Assembly: GCF_000143535.2 (NCBI RefSeq)
Contig: NC_037311.1
Coordinates: forward strand, 1,364,001 to 1,428,000
Source of the DNA: Botrytis cinerea B05.10
Lineage: Eukaryota > Ascomycota > Leotiomycetes > Helotiales > Sclerotiniaceae
DNA length: 64,000 bases
Direction of reading: 5' to 3'
Below the pieces are notes generated by a model that was not told the origin of the DNA, searched no databases, and saw nothing but the letters and a program-made list of their open reading frames with translations. Below, one piece after another: positions 12,747 through 24,698 of this stretch. The position numbers and the translations under genes were made by a program. Within the stretch, counting starts at the first letter, position 1. Each line of letters opens with the position of its first letter.

Positions 12747-15407
12747 TTTTTTCAGTTGGCAGTAGCAACAACCCGCTGTGTTGAAAGTAGCACTGGCAGC
12801 TAATGTGGCCTCCAAAGATTCCCCCAATTTCTCCACGAACACGACGACGGATTGAACGTCAAAACTCGAACCCTAATGTGGGCGGTGACTAGTAGATAAT
12901 ATGCGTCTGGCAAATCCGAATGAACCCCTCGGGTGTACAGGACCCAAAAGAATGAATTTTATTTGTGTAACCCTTCGATCGGGGGGACCCACGACCACAT
13001 TTGAAGCATTCATGATCCTTTCAACACAAGGAACCAGGTATGTAAATGAAGTTCAGGTGTACATCTAGATTCTCGGTCACTTTGCCCCAGAGTGGATTTG
13101 GGAAAGTAGATCTGCTATTGTGCATGGAAAGACGGGAGAGCAAGACGTGATCAAAGCGTTGCAGAGTTTACCATTTAATCCTCGGAGACGTCCCAAATAG
13201 GAAGACAATACTGTTCTTAGATTCTGTTGGCATCGCTGTGTAGTAACATGTGGTAACACTTACTAGGTATCGGCACTGGACATGGAATTGACAATCTGAT
13301 ACGCTGATCTCAAGTCCTATGCAAATGAATAGTGTGCTACCGACCTGCTTGTCAAGGCTAGTCAGGGTAGTTCCACCTGTCAATAGGCCACTCAACTAGA
13401 TGCTACAATCGTCAGCCACAATTTAGTGACGATTTCGGAAGTTCATATGCGTTACCTCTAATGACAATTGCATCCAAATGTAGGGATCAAGGTAGCTTGC
13501 CTGTGCTTGAGGTGCAAGACTGAATGAACCAGGACCCAGAGATATAATGAGTTTTAGCTTGAGCTATCACCAATTTGTGCAATGATCACACCAAGGTTTG
13601 TCCATCCAAATCAAAAGCTGGCTGGCTGGCTTGCTTGCTGGATTATATCAATCGTTTTCATAATCTTCGATGTAATAGGGACCGATAGCGATACCTACTT
13701 AGTGCGCCACATCATTACTATATTGATCCAAATGACAGGCTCTTAAGCTTTCTGATAGGACGCAACTGGCAAGAGATCAACCCAGCTACTTTGCGCGGCA
13801 TTTGCTTTCTGTTTGGCTGATCAATTCCTGGCATTTAGCCTTGAGAAACTGCCGTAAGTGATTACCAATATCCTAATACAGAGGCATAAATTATGCCGTT
13901 GCCCCAGGGAACCCATCAGTCCGTCAGCGTCGAAATAAGATTTGGGACTTCCTATAGGCCATCTGATGTGCGGTCTGTTGCGGTGAGCCAATCGAGCATT
14001 TATCTCTCTTGTCTGGAGTTCCATAGACTCTTGGCCATTGTTTGGGTATCGCACGGTTGGTGCCAGACGGGAGACGGGAGACCTACTGGGTGACAGCTGC
14101 CATGCCGCCACAATATCTCGTCAACAAGCTGATCTTTGTAATGTTGAGTCATATTGACTGGAAAATTTGGAGAATTACGACTCAGAAGCATCGCATGCCG
14201 CATATTAAACCCGTCGAGAGAAATAGAGCATAGGGTAGATTGAAAATTTACGTGGACCCCTACGAATGCACTTCCAATTCGCCCCTCGCGGATCGGGGTA
14301 TTATCCGTTGTGCGGATCGTATTTCCGATCTAATCCGCATTGTGAAAGGGTATGGGTAAATACGAGATTTGGTTCGTTTCATTTCCATGCTTTCCGAGGT
14401 ATCTAGGTATCTAGGTATCTTCACCATTTGCAGATTTGGCACACAGACTTGAAGATTCTTGAGGCTGATAACAACGAGTCCGTCCCCCTTCTTGGCCTGA
14501 ATGATTCCCAACTACTTGAGTAGCAGATCTTTTGAATCCTAGGTATTGCCTTGATATCATCTCTTGATTCAATAGAACTCATGCGAATGTTTTCCGGATC
14601 CGGATCCAGTTGCAGTCACAAGATGTGAACCTTGCAGTTCTGCTAGTGCGAGAAAATCTGGAGACAGAGTTTTCGCTTCTTTATTTCAGTAAAGACAGGG
14701 GTTGATAGAACCACCAGCAGATCTATTGTGCAAAGTCGAGGGGAAGCGGAAACAGGTAATTTTTCGTCTTTTTTTCTCCCGCTCCTTACATGATCGTCTG
14801 TTTGTAATTCGTCTAGAGTAAGCAGCCGAGGTAACTTATACATGTTGCATAATGTACTACGAATGTTTCACCCATTGCTGTCACGCTTCAGGGATAACGT
14901 CAATGAGGAAATCCGGAGATATAGTACATAGCTCTTTTAAATGTGTGTCACAATCGAATTAGGAAGTCCACATTAACACCCTTCCCTTACATTTCAGGGC
15001 CCATTTTTGAGGACTGTATAATCAACTGGTTTGATACCTTAGATATATCCCCTGGTTGCCGTCCCATACGTGCTGCAACCAGATATCTTTGCAAAAGTTC
15101 CGAGAAAGCTTCCAGTACACGGCTCGCGGGGGCTTCAACACGCGTCTCGTGGGACTTTTGAGTTCGGGGATTTTGGCAATATGTTCCATGATAGTTCGAT
15201 CGGCTTTCAATCGCAAAGCTTCTGGAAAAGTATCTCAATGCACTGTTCTGTACTACGTCTACTTGAGACTTAGCGGATGCTGGGTGTGTCTTGATACGGG
15301 TTGGGGCCGCCTCCCCTTTTGATGATGAATAATTGGCAAACCTAACTAGCCCCACCTCTATCCACTGAGAAGCTGGCATAAAACTCCACCAAGATGGAAA
15401 TTAAATT

Positions 15408-15743
15408 ATGGTTTTCTCTCCTTGCAGATGCAAGCATTATCTTCCCGACCTCGTGGTAACGGCCCTTCAATGTCAATCTTGCTACATTTTCCAGACCGGA
15501 AGTGCGGGCGGCGTTCGCCTAGCATCGCCCAAGATATCACAAACTCACATTTCGCAGTACCTTGGTACCCATTGGGTAGGTCACAGGAGATCTATACCCT
15601 TTCTGGATTCGCATAATCTAGACCTGCCGTTAGAAAATGATCAGGAAATTGGCCTACCGGACGTTGCGGACTTGAACAGAGAAAGAGCAGAAAAGTATAA
15701 GCCTCTCATTCCAATGTCAGGAAATTCGTGGATGGATGGCTGA
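15408..15743 (+). other. Doubtful ORF or gene fragment
   Basis: Open frame of about 111 codons. The last 60 residues look more protein-like than the surroundings (PLENDQEIGLPDVADLNRER, then KYKPLIP and NSWMDG before the stop), which would fit the C-terminal end of a real or decayed gene whose upstream exons I could not connect. I recognise no family. Confidence 0.25.
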
Positions 15744-16465
15744 ATATACCCGCGAGCGGTATAAGTGATGTACGTACATAGATAGATCTAATATTCAATT
15801 TTGATCTAGTACCTTTACACTACCAGGCCTAGGATACAAGTGGATTCCTTCTAGTAGTTTGGGAGCCTTCTATCGGGAAGCACAATTCTTGGCAGGCTTT
15901 TGTGGCTTCTTCACCCTTCAACAACAGGATTGTTGTTGGTAGATATTTATGAAGTTTTGGCTGTACACCTCGTCTCCTAGATGGCCTGGTTTTTCATATT
16001 AGCGTCCAATATTAGAAATGGATACTCTTGCGTCAAATCACAGACACCGCTCCTTCTTGGGAATACCATCGCGAACGACCAGGGTTTCGTTTTGTATTTG
16101 CAATATAATTTCTAGTTGAAACAAGAATAGAATAGTTCCTACACATCACCCCCACTATTCTCTCATGCCCCAGGTTACACACATTTGATGAACCTGAAAG
16201 ACGGGACCAAAAATTATACTGTCACTGCGCTAGTTCTCCCTCACAATGGACAGTTTGAGTTGACTGGAGATGAAATAACAATATCTACTGTCAAACGGAA
16301 GTACACTGTCAGATCACATCTTAACAGGTGCTATTTCTGGCCGTCATTTCAGAGCTTTATTTCATATCACATAATGATCACAAGCATCCAAAGGAAGAAG
16401 ACTGCCCTCACAATATTCAAATTGAGGACCCTGATCTATGGAACTGCCGTCTAGTAAGTCAACAT

Positions 16466-16903
16466 TCATGCTATCGAATTCTTGAATTTGTTGTGCAGAT
16501 TATGGCATGTCACCGCGGCATTGATATTTTGATCCATAGACGAACTAACTTCAAGCTGAGACGATGTACAATCATATAAACTACAAGCTTTGTACTCTAT
16601 TATATGACATGGATGGGAAGGTGAAGTAAAAGATATGTTCAAGTGCTCTCTGGAGGCTATTCCTCCAGGAGCTTGGATCGGCCACAAGTTAGAGACTAAA
16701 CATGAAGCATGTTGAATCTCGGGGCTTCCATGTAGTTTCTCACACGGCATACGCCCATTCCGCGAAGTTTTAGCAATTAAAGAACTAGTTCCGTCTTCCC
16801 TCAAGTGGAGAGTATCGAATTGTAGTACACTGGGCACAGAAATTGTTGAAAAGGAGGACAGTATTGTATGATGTATGATGTGAATGAAGACAAGATATTT
16901 CAA
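16466..16903 (-). CDS. Hypothetical small cysteine-containing protein, possibly secreted
   Basis: Single-exon frame of 145 aa starting with a real ATG. The first 25 residues (MKYLVFIHIIHHTILSSFS...) are hydrophobic and could act as a signal peptide, though three histidines sit in the core. There are six cysteines (MPC, ASC, HPC, KAC, YDC, VTC), an even number as in disulfide-bonded secreted proteins. A TATA-like run (CTATATATG) lies a few tens of bases upstream. No homology is recognised. It lies in a repeat-bearing gene-poor tract, a common setting for lineage-specific secreted proteins, but it could be a chance ORF. Confidence 0.33.
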   Translation of the reverse strand: MKYLVFIHIIHHTILSSFSTISVPSVLQFDTLHLREDGTSSLIAKTSRNGRMPCEKLHGSPEIQHASCLVSNLWPIQAPGGIASREHLNISFTSPSHPCHIIEYKACSLYDCTSSQLEVSSSMDQNINAAVTCHNLHNKFKNSIA

Positions 16904-17167
16904 TTGCCGTGCACAAACCAGTTATAAGACTAACATATATAGCAGATCAATTTCAGGGGTCCCATTTTTTCTCCCACCAAAGTTCAAATCGAAAGATGCG
17001 TGAACAGCACTCTGCGATTTGTGTCATTAACAACTCGGCAAGCATATAGACAAACGCCTTGTCTTAATCATGAAGCTTTTTTCCCGGTCGTAATCAAGAT
17101 GTGCTCAATGACGGGTCATGTAAACTTTACGCTGCTTAGGCATGTTAATAGTTTTACATCCTACATT

Positions 17168-17375
17168 TCTGTTTGTAACGGAAGAATACGGATGACGGAG
17201 CACCTACGATGGTAGGTCCTAAATTTCAAGTTGTATTCTGTCTAAAGAACTAGCTATGTACCAGGACTAGTAGATCTTAAATAAAAACTACTGGAAGAAC
17301 TAGTCACTTTCGCATTCGCTTAGGATTATAGTACAGTAGCCATTGAATTGAAGCCATTCACTGCGTTCACACAAT
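17168..17375. repeat. Dispersed repeat, copy B
   Basis: Second copy of the repeat at 7751-7962, in the same orientation. The 37-base terminal block (17339-17375) matches with one difference. The hairpin of copy A is degraded here: TAGTAGATCTT keeps only a few pairs with the facing ACTACT. Some differences are C-to-T changes relative to copy A, as expected of decay or mild RIP-like mutation. Confidence 0.75.
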
Positions 17376-18759
17376 TTCCATTTCGATTCATCCACGTATC
17401 ATTTCGTTTACACTCCCCTGAAATCTCAAGCAGACAGCTGTATATATCCTGCTTACTTTGGCACCCCACCGAATTAACGCGGAGCTGGAAGTTCATATTC
17501 GGACAATCTCAGTTTTGCCTTTACTTAGTGAACCAAAGGCACACGAGCATCTCCAGTCCACTTAGTTCAGATGCTATTGCACCAAATCAAAGAATATGGA
17601 CGGGCATAGATGGGCAATGGACCAGGTTGATCGAGTATCGCCCATATAACATAAATGTGCACAGATAGATACAGTTCAATCATTCCATTGCTCAATATTA
17701 TCACAAAGGGGCATAGCTCAATTCCGCTCAGTCTCGAACACCAAAGGCTTCATCTAACACTGCCCACACCGTGCCCAAGGGAAATTCAGCAGACTGTCAC
17801 CCGAGAGCCAGTGTTTACTGATCAAAATGCTAAGAACCAGATTCTCAGTCAAGATGCAGACTGTATGCATAGCTCAAGCGGAACCCGTGTCCATATCCGA
17901 ATAAACTTCTACAAATTCAAAGCAAACATAGCTGGGCTTTAGATGTTCGGGTGGCAGGTGAGAATAGGAAGGGCTTGTGGGTAGGTATTCAAAATCACAT
18001 TTGTACTTGAAGTATCTTCTGATATAGTGAGGATAGTGCCCGTACTGTTGGTACACTACTGTCCTTCCTCGAGACGCAGTAGCTTTCTTCTCTTCGTCAA
18101 GCCTTCCATTCACTCTAACTTCTCTCCTCAGCACCTGATTCTCATCTAACTATCCAGCCACATCATCCTCGCCCGAACCTTACTCTTCGAATTTTGATAT
18201 TCTTTAGAAAAATATATCCTTTGTATTTCCTATTCCAGACATTTTCATAAGTTTCATCTATCTCATATAGGCAAATCCGAATCAACGGATCCAAAGTGAT
18301 CGTCAGTAGGTGGTTTTTGATCTAGGCTCTGCTAAAAATGTAATTATATGTACTTCGCTTTTCGAGTCACACATGTAATTCCTCCACGCGTGCATAGAGA
18401 TATATGATATCTAACCTTTCCCCTATTAAACCAACGATATCTATCGCAGAATCATTGTTCGACAGCAAACTCCACACTCAATCTGGACTTAGACTGTGTT
18501 CTGGAAATCTGATATGCGTAAATTTTCCGGTGCACATAAAAGTTCAAGGCTGACCCGTACCACTTTGCTATCCTTTAGTAGTTGCCATTTTGATACATAG
18601 ATACAAATGCTGTGGCATCAGCAGAGAAACTCCTCAGTCCAATCAATCTGCAAACATTTTGTGACATAATTTACATTGACGCATTCATCATCACACTGGT
18701 GAAGTTTACACATCACTAATCTAAAAGTTGATCAACATGGCCCGGTATGTTGTGCTCGT

Positions 18760-20337
18760 TCACCCTCTTCTACCCCTTTTTCTTCCCCCTGATTTCTCCA
18801 ATTGTCTTCTCTCTCTTTCTTCTCTCCTTCTAGCATTTTGTTCTTCCGCAATCTCTCTCTTTCTCCTTTCCTCGTAAGCAGCAGCTCTAGCTTTCGCTGA
18901 TGCATCATCTGACTTTGCTCTTCTTTCTTTTGCCATATCAACAACACCTTTCTTGGCGCTCTGGAATCCGTCCATTACATTTCCCAAACTGCCATCCAAT
19001 GAGAATCTCTTTCCGGGAGTAGCTTCTCCCCCAGCTTCTGGAACTTCTCTCATCCTTAGGGTACTTTGGGGGATTGATAGGTTCTGGGTTGGGATAGGAG
19101 TCATATTTGCCCAAGATCGGAACTTAGGGTTGCGGAAAAGTGTGGCCTGGCCAAAGGAGAACGAGGAAGATACCAAGAACGACAATTGAACAGCAGCGGG
19201 CATAAACGATGTGAAGATCATAGAGAGGAGAGGCATACCCCATTGCATTGCAGTCACCATTCCGGGTGTGAGAGTACTGACACCGGTTTCTCCTCCTTTC
19301 TGTTATGGCCCCAATTAGCTCGTCAATTCTTCAGGGGGTAACGTTCAAGAGGAGGGGGGCATGGGCGAATGAGCAGAATGAAATATAAAAACTTGAACTA
19401 ACCTTCAAAACGTAATGCAAGATTCCACTTGTAGCCAATGGCAATAAGAAATAAGGATCTGGGATACTCAAGTTGTAGAACCACAGAATTCCTCCATCCA
19501 ACAGCCCCGGAACAGGCACATCAGACATCTGCCTCAACAATTTCCACGTTCCGTACCCAATGAAAATCTGGACTGCCGGCACAAAACTTTTCCACATCGA
19601 AATCCCCGCTCGTTTGTATATGCGCTGTAATTCTGCTCTATGCAACATCATCTCCGCTGTGTCTCCCTTCTTTTTCGCCTCCATCATCAGAGCCTGGACG
19701 GGAGCAGTAAACTCTTTGATTGTAGCCATTCGAGATGCATTCTCTGCGGCATCCAGAAAGGGCTTGAACAAAATAACCCTCCATGCGGCAGCCGCGAGAC
19801 CGATAGATACCCACCAGGGAGTTCCGGCGAGGACATGGATATGCTCCAGCATCCATTCCATGACAGCTGTAGGACCCCATCCATAGTCGAGACCAAGAGA
19901 GTGGAGGTAACCAATGTGTTCGGGCGCGGAAAGGATATCAGGATTGACATCCGGGGTGACATCGAGCGGGGTAGGTCTGAACTCGGGTGTGGAGGTTTCG
20001 ACTGAGGGGATTGAGGAATTTATAGGTGCGGCGGAGGGCGTGGTTGATGCGAAACGTATGGAGGCGGCATTTCGAACCAAGGTATTGGTTTTTGAGAGGG
20101 ATGATCGAGTAATTGACTGCGAAAATAAAGTGCTGTTCCCTTTGTTCGAGAGATATGTATTATTTCTAATGGGGCGATGTACATTTGAAGAGAACTTATA
20201 GAAATCAGCAAAGTCCCAGTTGTGCTTAGTTATGCTATGAGAAAAGCAAATACCTGTCTAATCCCATATGATTCAATCCGCCGTCTACCCAGGGCCACCG
20301 CCTGGTTCGAACACCTTAGCCCTCTGCTGGGTATCAT
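18760..20337 (-). CDS. OXA1: Mitochondrial inner-membrane insertase Oxa1 (YidC/Oxa1/Alb3 family)
   Basis: Inserts mitochondrially encoded and conservatively sorted proteins into the inner membrane from the matrix side. Three exons: 20337-20254, 20116-19403, 19299-18760; introns 137 and 103 nt; 445 aa. The first exon encodes a 28-residue Arg-rich start (MIPSRGLRCSNQ...) that joins in phase to SITRSSLSK, together a good mitochondrial presequence; starting only in exon 2 would lose it. The insertase domain runs from about residue 100 (WWVSIGLAAAAWR) through KRAGISMWKSFVPAVQIF to the last helices in exon 3 (MQWGMPLLSMIFTSFMPA). The C-terminal 90 residues are charged and helical (ERRKREIAEEQNARRREER), matching the ribosome-binding tail of fungal Oxa1. 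MIM1 follows upstream on the same strand. Confidence 0.92.
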
Positions 20338-20872
20338 TTTATTATATGTGGATGGTGATGGCTAGTTCTTCCCCTCGTCAGTCGAAGATTCAGTATCGCA
20401 AAAATTATTGATCGCGAAAACTCGCATAAGTCTTTGCATAAATTGAATAACATTTTAGTGCATTCCTGGATGGTTTACCACCTAATCTAGGTGCAACAAC
20501 CACAGTAATGATCCCAGAGATCTAATGTCAAGATATTCACTCGTAGAACTATACATTTGGGTTTGCTGTCATAAATTGATCTATCTGTGTGGTAAATTTA
20601 TGAGTTTGTGGTATGGTTTGTGAGATGGGCTACGGATAGATTGATGTACGATCAGTTTTCACCCAATTCTTTTATTCGTTTCCCATGAACCGGCAAGAAT
20701 CACATCTATGTGCTGTCAGATCTCCTCAGCAGCTCTGCTAGATTTGCTTGAGCTTGCTGCATCTCTCCATTCTTGAAATGCTCGCCATGCCCTGTTTGCT
20801 CTTCTTTCCAGAAAAGCGTCGGCCATAACTCCAAACGCCATTGTCTTGTATACGTTCTATGTGATCTTTCCT
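20338..20872. other. Intergenic, OXA1 promoter and MIM1 3' flank
   Basis: 535 bases between two same-strand genes. Nothing coding seen. Confidence 0.6.
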
Positions 20873-21391
20873 TCATTCCAAGCTTGTCAAGTCGTCCAAG
20901 TTGCCTTCTCTGCTCTTGCGTTCAATTGGACTATCTCTGACTTCAATCCCTGGTCCTACAGATCTTCGTGTGAGTGGGAAAACCTACACGAATCAAGTAA
21001 TTAGCACAAATCTTCGAATACAATGAGATAACACACAGTCTTTTCAATGCAAAGAACGCAATCCTATATTACGTATATTTGAATCTAAAGAAAAGTAACG
21101 ATGGAAAAGTCATACCTTGGTGTTACTCCATCCCAACCTGAACGCAGCTTCGTGGGCGAATAGCTCTCCAAATCCCAGCATTAGTCCATTCACAAATGGC
21201 AAGACAAGATTGATCGCGGCACCTCGAAGCAATCCCCAGATTGTAGGAGGGGAGTAAAGAATCATCTGTGGAGAATCTGATGAGGATGGTGAAGGAGAAC
21301 TTTCATCTTCATTGCGAGAGTATTGCTCTGAGTCGGAGGGCATCGTTATCCCGGATTCAACGAGAGTGTTGAGCTGTTCCTCTGAAGACAT
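20873..21391 (-). CDS. MIM1: Mitochondrial outer-membrane import factor Mim1
   Basis: Mim1 with Mim2 forms the MIM complex, which inserts alpha-helical signal-anchored and multispan proteins into the mitochondrial outer membrane. Two exons: 21391-21116 and 20983-20873, intron 132 nt with GTATGA donor and TAG acceptor; 128 aa. Residues 1-45 are acidic and Ser-rich. The conserved segment follows (about 50-88): TIWGLLRGAAINLVLPF, a membrane helix with the GxxxG dimerisation motif (Gly69-Gly73), then GFGELFAHEAAFRLGW. The second exon adds 36 residues (VFPLTRRSVGPGIEVRDSP...) and the stop. Without it the reading frame ends one codon into the intron, so a single-exon model would be wrong. Confidence 0.9.
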
Positions 21392-21804
21392 TTTTTCGAA
21401 ATGAGAAGTATTACTTCAAGTAGCACAATAGATTCTCTTCCGTATAGTCTTTAACTATAGGTATTGATATGTCTGCTGTACTGGAGAATGTAGGGGCTTG
21501 ACAATGTCGTTGCTTCCCGCTCAGAAGCGTTAATTTTGGTATCACGGAGCATGATAATCCAATGCCGACCGAAGCTTTGACGATTTTTCTTATAAATGTA
21601 GAAGATTCAGCCCCGCCTCGCCCGCCAAAGAAGAACGTCATCCCAAGCTGCCTCGTTGGTTTGTTTCTTTCTATAATATTTCACCATCAAGCTACGAATT
21701 ACTTTCTACTTTCACAGGATCCCTTGACGCTTCTTCAAAAAACGTCTACATTTCAGTCAATTACCTATTTCAAGTATCATCGCCGTCAATACTTCAAAAC
21801 AATC
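21392..21804. promoter_or_regulatory. Divergent promoter MIM1 / SHP1
   Basis: 413 bases separate the two start codons of genes transcribed away from each other, so both promoters must lie here or overlap the 5' leaders. No specific element identified with confidence. Confidence 0.5.
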
Positions 21805-23209
21805 ATGGCGGACACCAGTAATCATGATGAGTTGATCTCTCAATTTTGCGCAATCACCAATGCTTCCCCATCAGAGGTACGATCATAGACCCAGGGAAAC
21901 CCCCCCAAAATCATTATGCTTTCAAGCATCGATAATGATCTCATGTCGCTGACTCTCTTTTTTGAATTTTAGGCTCAACAATTCCTTTCCGCAAATCAAT
22001 GGGACTATGCATCAGCTATGACAGAATTCTTCACTGCTCAAGAGGAAGGAGATACAGGAGCCTCAGAACCAGTCGGTAACAACGATCAAACTGAAACTCC
22101 ACCAAACTATACTGGGCCACGAACACTCGATGGCAGACCTGCTCCCGATAATGGCAAGAAACCTGCAAAACCAACTGCCGCAGCCGGTAGAGCTGGGGGA
22201 CGTGGAGGCATCACAACTCTTGGTTCTTTAAATCAAGGATCTTCGAGCCATGGTGATCGTATGAACGATGACGACGACAGTGATCCAGATTATGAACCAG
22301 ATGAACAGCCAAGAGATTTATTCGCTGGTGGTGAAAAGTCAGGATTAGCTGTTCAAGACCCCTCGAGAAAACCCGATGCGAGAAAAATTGTTGGTGATAT
22401 TCTTAAGCAAGCCAAAGCGTGAGTTTCCCTTTTGAATCTTCTAGACTACCCTTCTTAACATTTACAGAAATTCTTCGAGAGAGACTGGAGAACCATCTGC
22501 ACCAGCCGCAGCTGCACCATCTCGATTCCGTGGCAGTGGGCAAACTCTCGGTGGTGATGATGCTCCTTCTCAAGTAATTCCCGATCCTCATCCTCCTGCA
22601 GCTTCTTCCGAGCTTGTGACAAGAATTCTACACCTTTGGGAGGATGGTTTCAGTGTTGAAGATGGCCCACTTCGCCGATTCGACGACCCTGCAAACGCGC
22701 AAGACCTGCAGGCGATACAAAGTGGCCGTGCTCCTCTACACTTGATGAATGTTAGGCATCTTCAACCTGTTGATGTTCAATTGCACAAACATGATGGACC
22801 TTACAAAGCTCCACCCAAAGTCTACAAGCCTTTTGGTGGATCAGGCCAGAGACTTGGTAGCCCTACGCCGGGCGGCTCCAGCACTCCGCAGGCATCCACT
22901 CCAGCGCCAGCGCCTGCACCTACTGCCGGCTCAACAGCAACCCCAGAAGTCCAGGTCGATGAATCACAACCAACACTCACCCTCAGACTTCAGTTGGCAA
23001 ATGGCACTCGTATTCCAGCTCGATTCAACACTACGCAAACTGTAGGCGATGTATATGACTTCATTGCACAAGCAAATGCTGGTAGCAATGAGCGAGCTTG
23101 GGTACTTGCAACCACTTTTCCAAACAAAGAACATACCGAGAAGAGTCAGGTCCTGGGTGAAATGCCAGAATTCAAGAGAGGAGGTACAGCTGTGCAGAAA
23201 TGGGTTTAG
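21805..23209 (+). CDS. SHP1: p47/Shp1-type Cdc48 cofactor (UBA-SEP-UBX)
   Basis: Substrate adaptor of the AAA ATPase Cdc48/p97, acting in membrane fusion, ubiquitin-linked degradation and protein phosphatase 1 assembly. Three exons: 21805-21876, 21973-22418, 22468-23209; introns 96 and 49 nt; 419 aa. The N-terminal UBA-like helix bundle (about 7-45) spans the first junction (LISQFCAITNASPSE joined to AQQFLSANQWDYA). A Gly/acidic linker precedes the SEP domain, which begins near 222 (RILHLWEDGFSVEDGPLR). The UBX domain occupies about 339-419 (LTLRLQLANGTRIPARF...). The UBX loop that usually reads Phe-Pro-Arg is FPN here, while the Pro is kept. A Pro/Ala/Ser-rich linker with a PAPAPAP run lies between SEP and UBX. 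Confidence 0.93.
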
Positions 23210-23826
23210 GAGGTGTGGAGGTGGATTGGACAAAAGTGTAATAGAGATTCGCGACCAAGCGGAATCAATTATGATGAAGCTTTTACTTACTGGCTACGGC
23301 CAGAAGGCGTTTAAGGAAGTCTGGGAGCACATACATAGCATTTTTTTTAGGCATAGATAGCTGATTTGTCAAGCCGCAATGATAGACGCAATTGATTTAG
23401 CAGTCTAAAGAATCCTCATGTGAATATGATTGAAGCTGAGATTGAGATTGAGATTGATATTGAGTGATGTTTCAAAGTAAAAATTACAGCTACTACAGAA
23501 TTGACATTGTAGTAATTACTTGCCCATTATATGGTACCTATGCATGCACGCTTCCCAATCTTAGATTGTGCATTTTTTGGGGGGCGAGTGATAGCAAGTC
23601 ACTTGAATCAATAATAGCTAGTAGATCTCTCTCCACTTACCATTGGTCTGGATCTCGGTCTCGGTCTCGCATTATCGATACCGCCGGTATCGATTGATTC
23701 CAATAATGATCAAGAGCAAGAGCAAGAGCAAGTGGGAAATCACGAAATGAGAAGAGAACGGAAACGGGAAAAGGAAAATGTGGAGAGATGGATTTCGTGA
23801 TCGAATTCTCTGTGTCCGAATTCTCC

Positions 23827-23830
<4 letters not shown>

Positions 23831-23858
<28 letters not shown>
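23831..23858. repeat. Microsatellite (GT)14
   Basis: Perfect dinucleotide run of 14 units, followed by ATGG/TATGTGG-type degenerate repeats to about 23920. Confidence 0.95.
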
Positions 23859-23861
<3 letters not shown>

Positions 23862-24652
23862 GATGGTGGTATGTGGTATGTGGTATGTGGTATGGCGTAC
23901 CTATGTATGGTATGGTATGCAAGCGAGGCGAGCCAACGCACTGATCGACAGATTTATACGGGCCGAGGAGGGAAGGGGAGGGGAGGGGGGCTTGATCGAT
24001 CCCCCAACTTTGAGAGGGGGAGGCTGCTCGGGGGGTGTTGGAATTTGGGAATTTGAGAGGTGGGAATTTGAGAGGTGTAGGGGTGGAGGGTATGGATGGG
24101 AGGGGATGGGTGAGAGTTTTTGTTGAGATTGGAAGTGGGAGATTGGAGATGAATGGTTTGGTTTGGTATGGTAGGTATGGTATGGTATGGTGTATCGATA
24201 AGAAGGGATGGTACTAGGTCTAGGTCTAGCTAGGTAGGAGGTACCTAGGAGGTAATGACGGATGATGTTGAGAGAACGGAGAGGAAAGAGAGAGAAGAAA
24301 TCACAAGAGACAAAGAGAAGAGAATCCAACGAGATCGTACACGAAGTAGTATGGTATAGTATGGTATGGTATAATCAAACCCCCTTGCAGCGTTCACTCA
24401 TTCATTCACAAAATCATATCTCATCCCATCGTATCGTATCGTACATACCGGGCCGTCCAGCAACCGTTCATAAGTGCTCGCTTGGCTTAAGCCATGGCTG
24501 GTTGGCTGGGACGGACGGACGAGGAGTCTAGAAGACTAATGTGATGGAGGCTTGCATTGATGGCTTTTGCTAAGCTGTTAGGTCGTGCTAATAAGTCGTG
24601 CTAAGCTGTGCTAAGTGTTTCTTGGGATGCGATCTTCAATCGAGTGGTCCAT

Positions 24653-24698
24653 GGTTTGGTTTGGTTTGGTTTGGTTTGGTTTGGTTTGGTTTGGTTTG
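24653..24698. repeat. Pentanucleotide microsatellite (GGTTT)9
   Basis: Uninterrupted GGTTT units over about 46 bases. It resembles no fungal telomere repeat and lies in the middle of the repeat-rich intergenic region. Confidence 0.93.

Larger units (their letters stand above)
12747..18759. other. Gene-poor tract, 6 kb
   Basis: The longest stretch without a confident gene. It contains dispersed-repeat copy B, small tandem runs (GGCT-type at 13617-13646, TATCTAGG at about 14397-14420, GGATCC pairs near 14595) and two doubtful ORFs described separately (15408-15743 and 16466-16903). The many short open frames overlap on both strands and show no domain. It may be old, decayed transposon sequence, but I saw no transposase, reverse transcriptase or clear terminal repeats. 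Confidence 0.55.

Noticed and set aside
20300..20330. GGTTCGAAC resembling a tRNA T-loop
   Set aside because: It falls inside the first exon of OXA1, which makes good protein sense, and there is no cloverleaf.
23788..24126. Long frames in the repeat-rich region (Val/Cys or His/Thr runs)
   Set aside because: They are translations of GT, TATGG and G-rich microsatellites, open in several frames on both strands.
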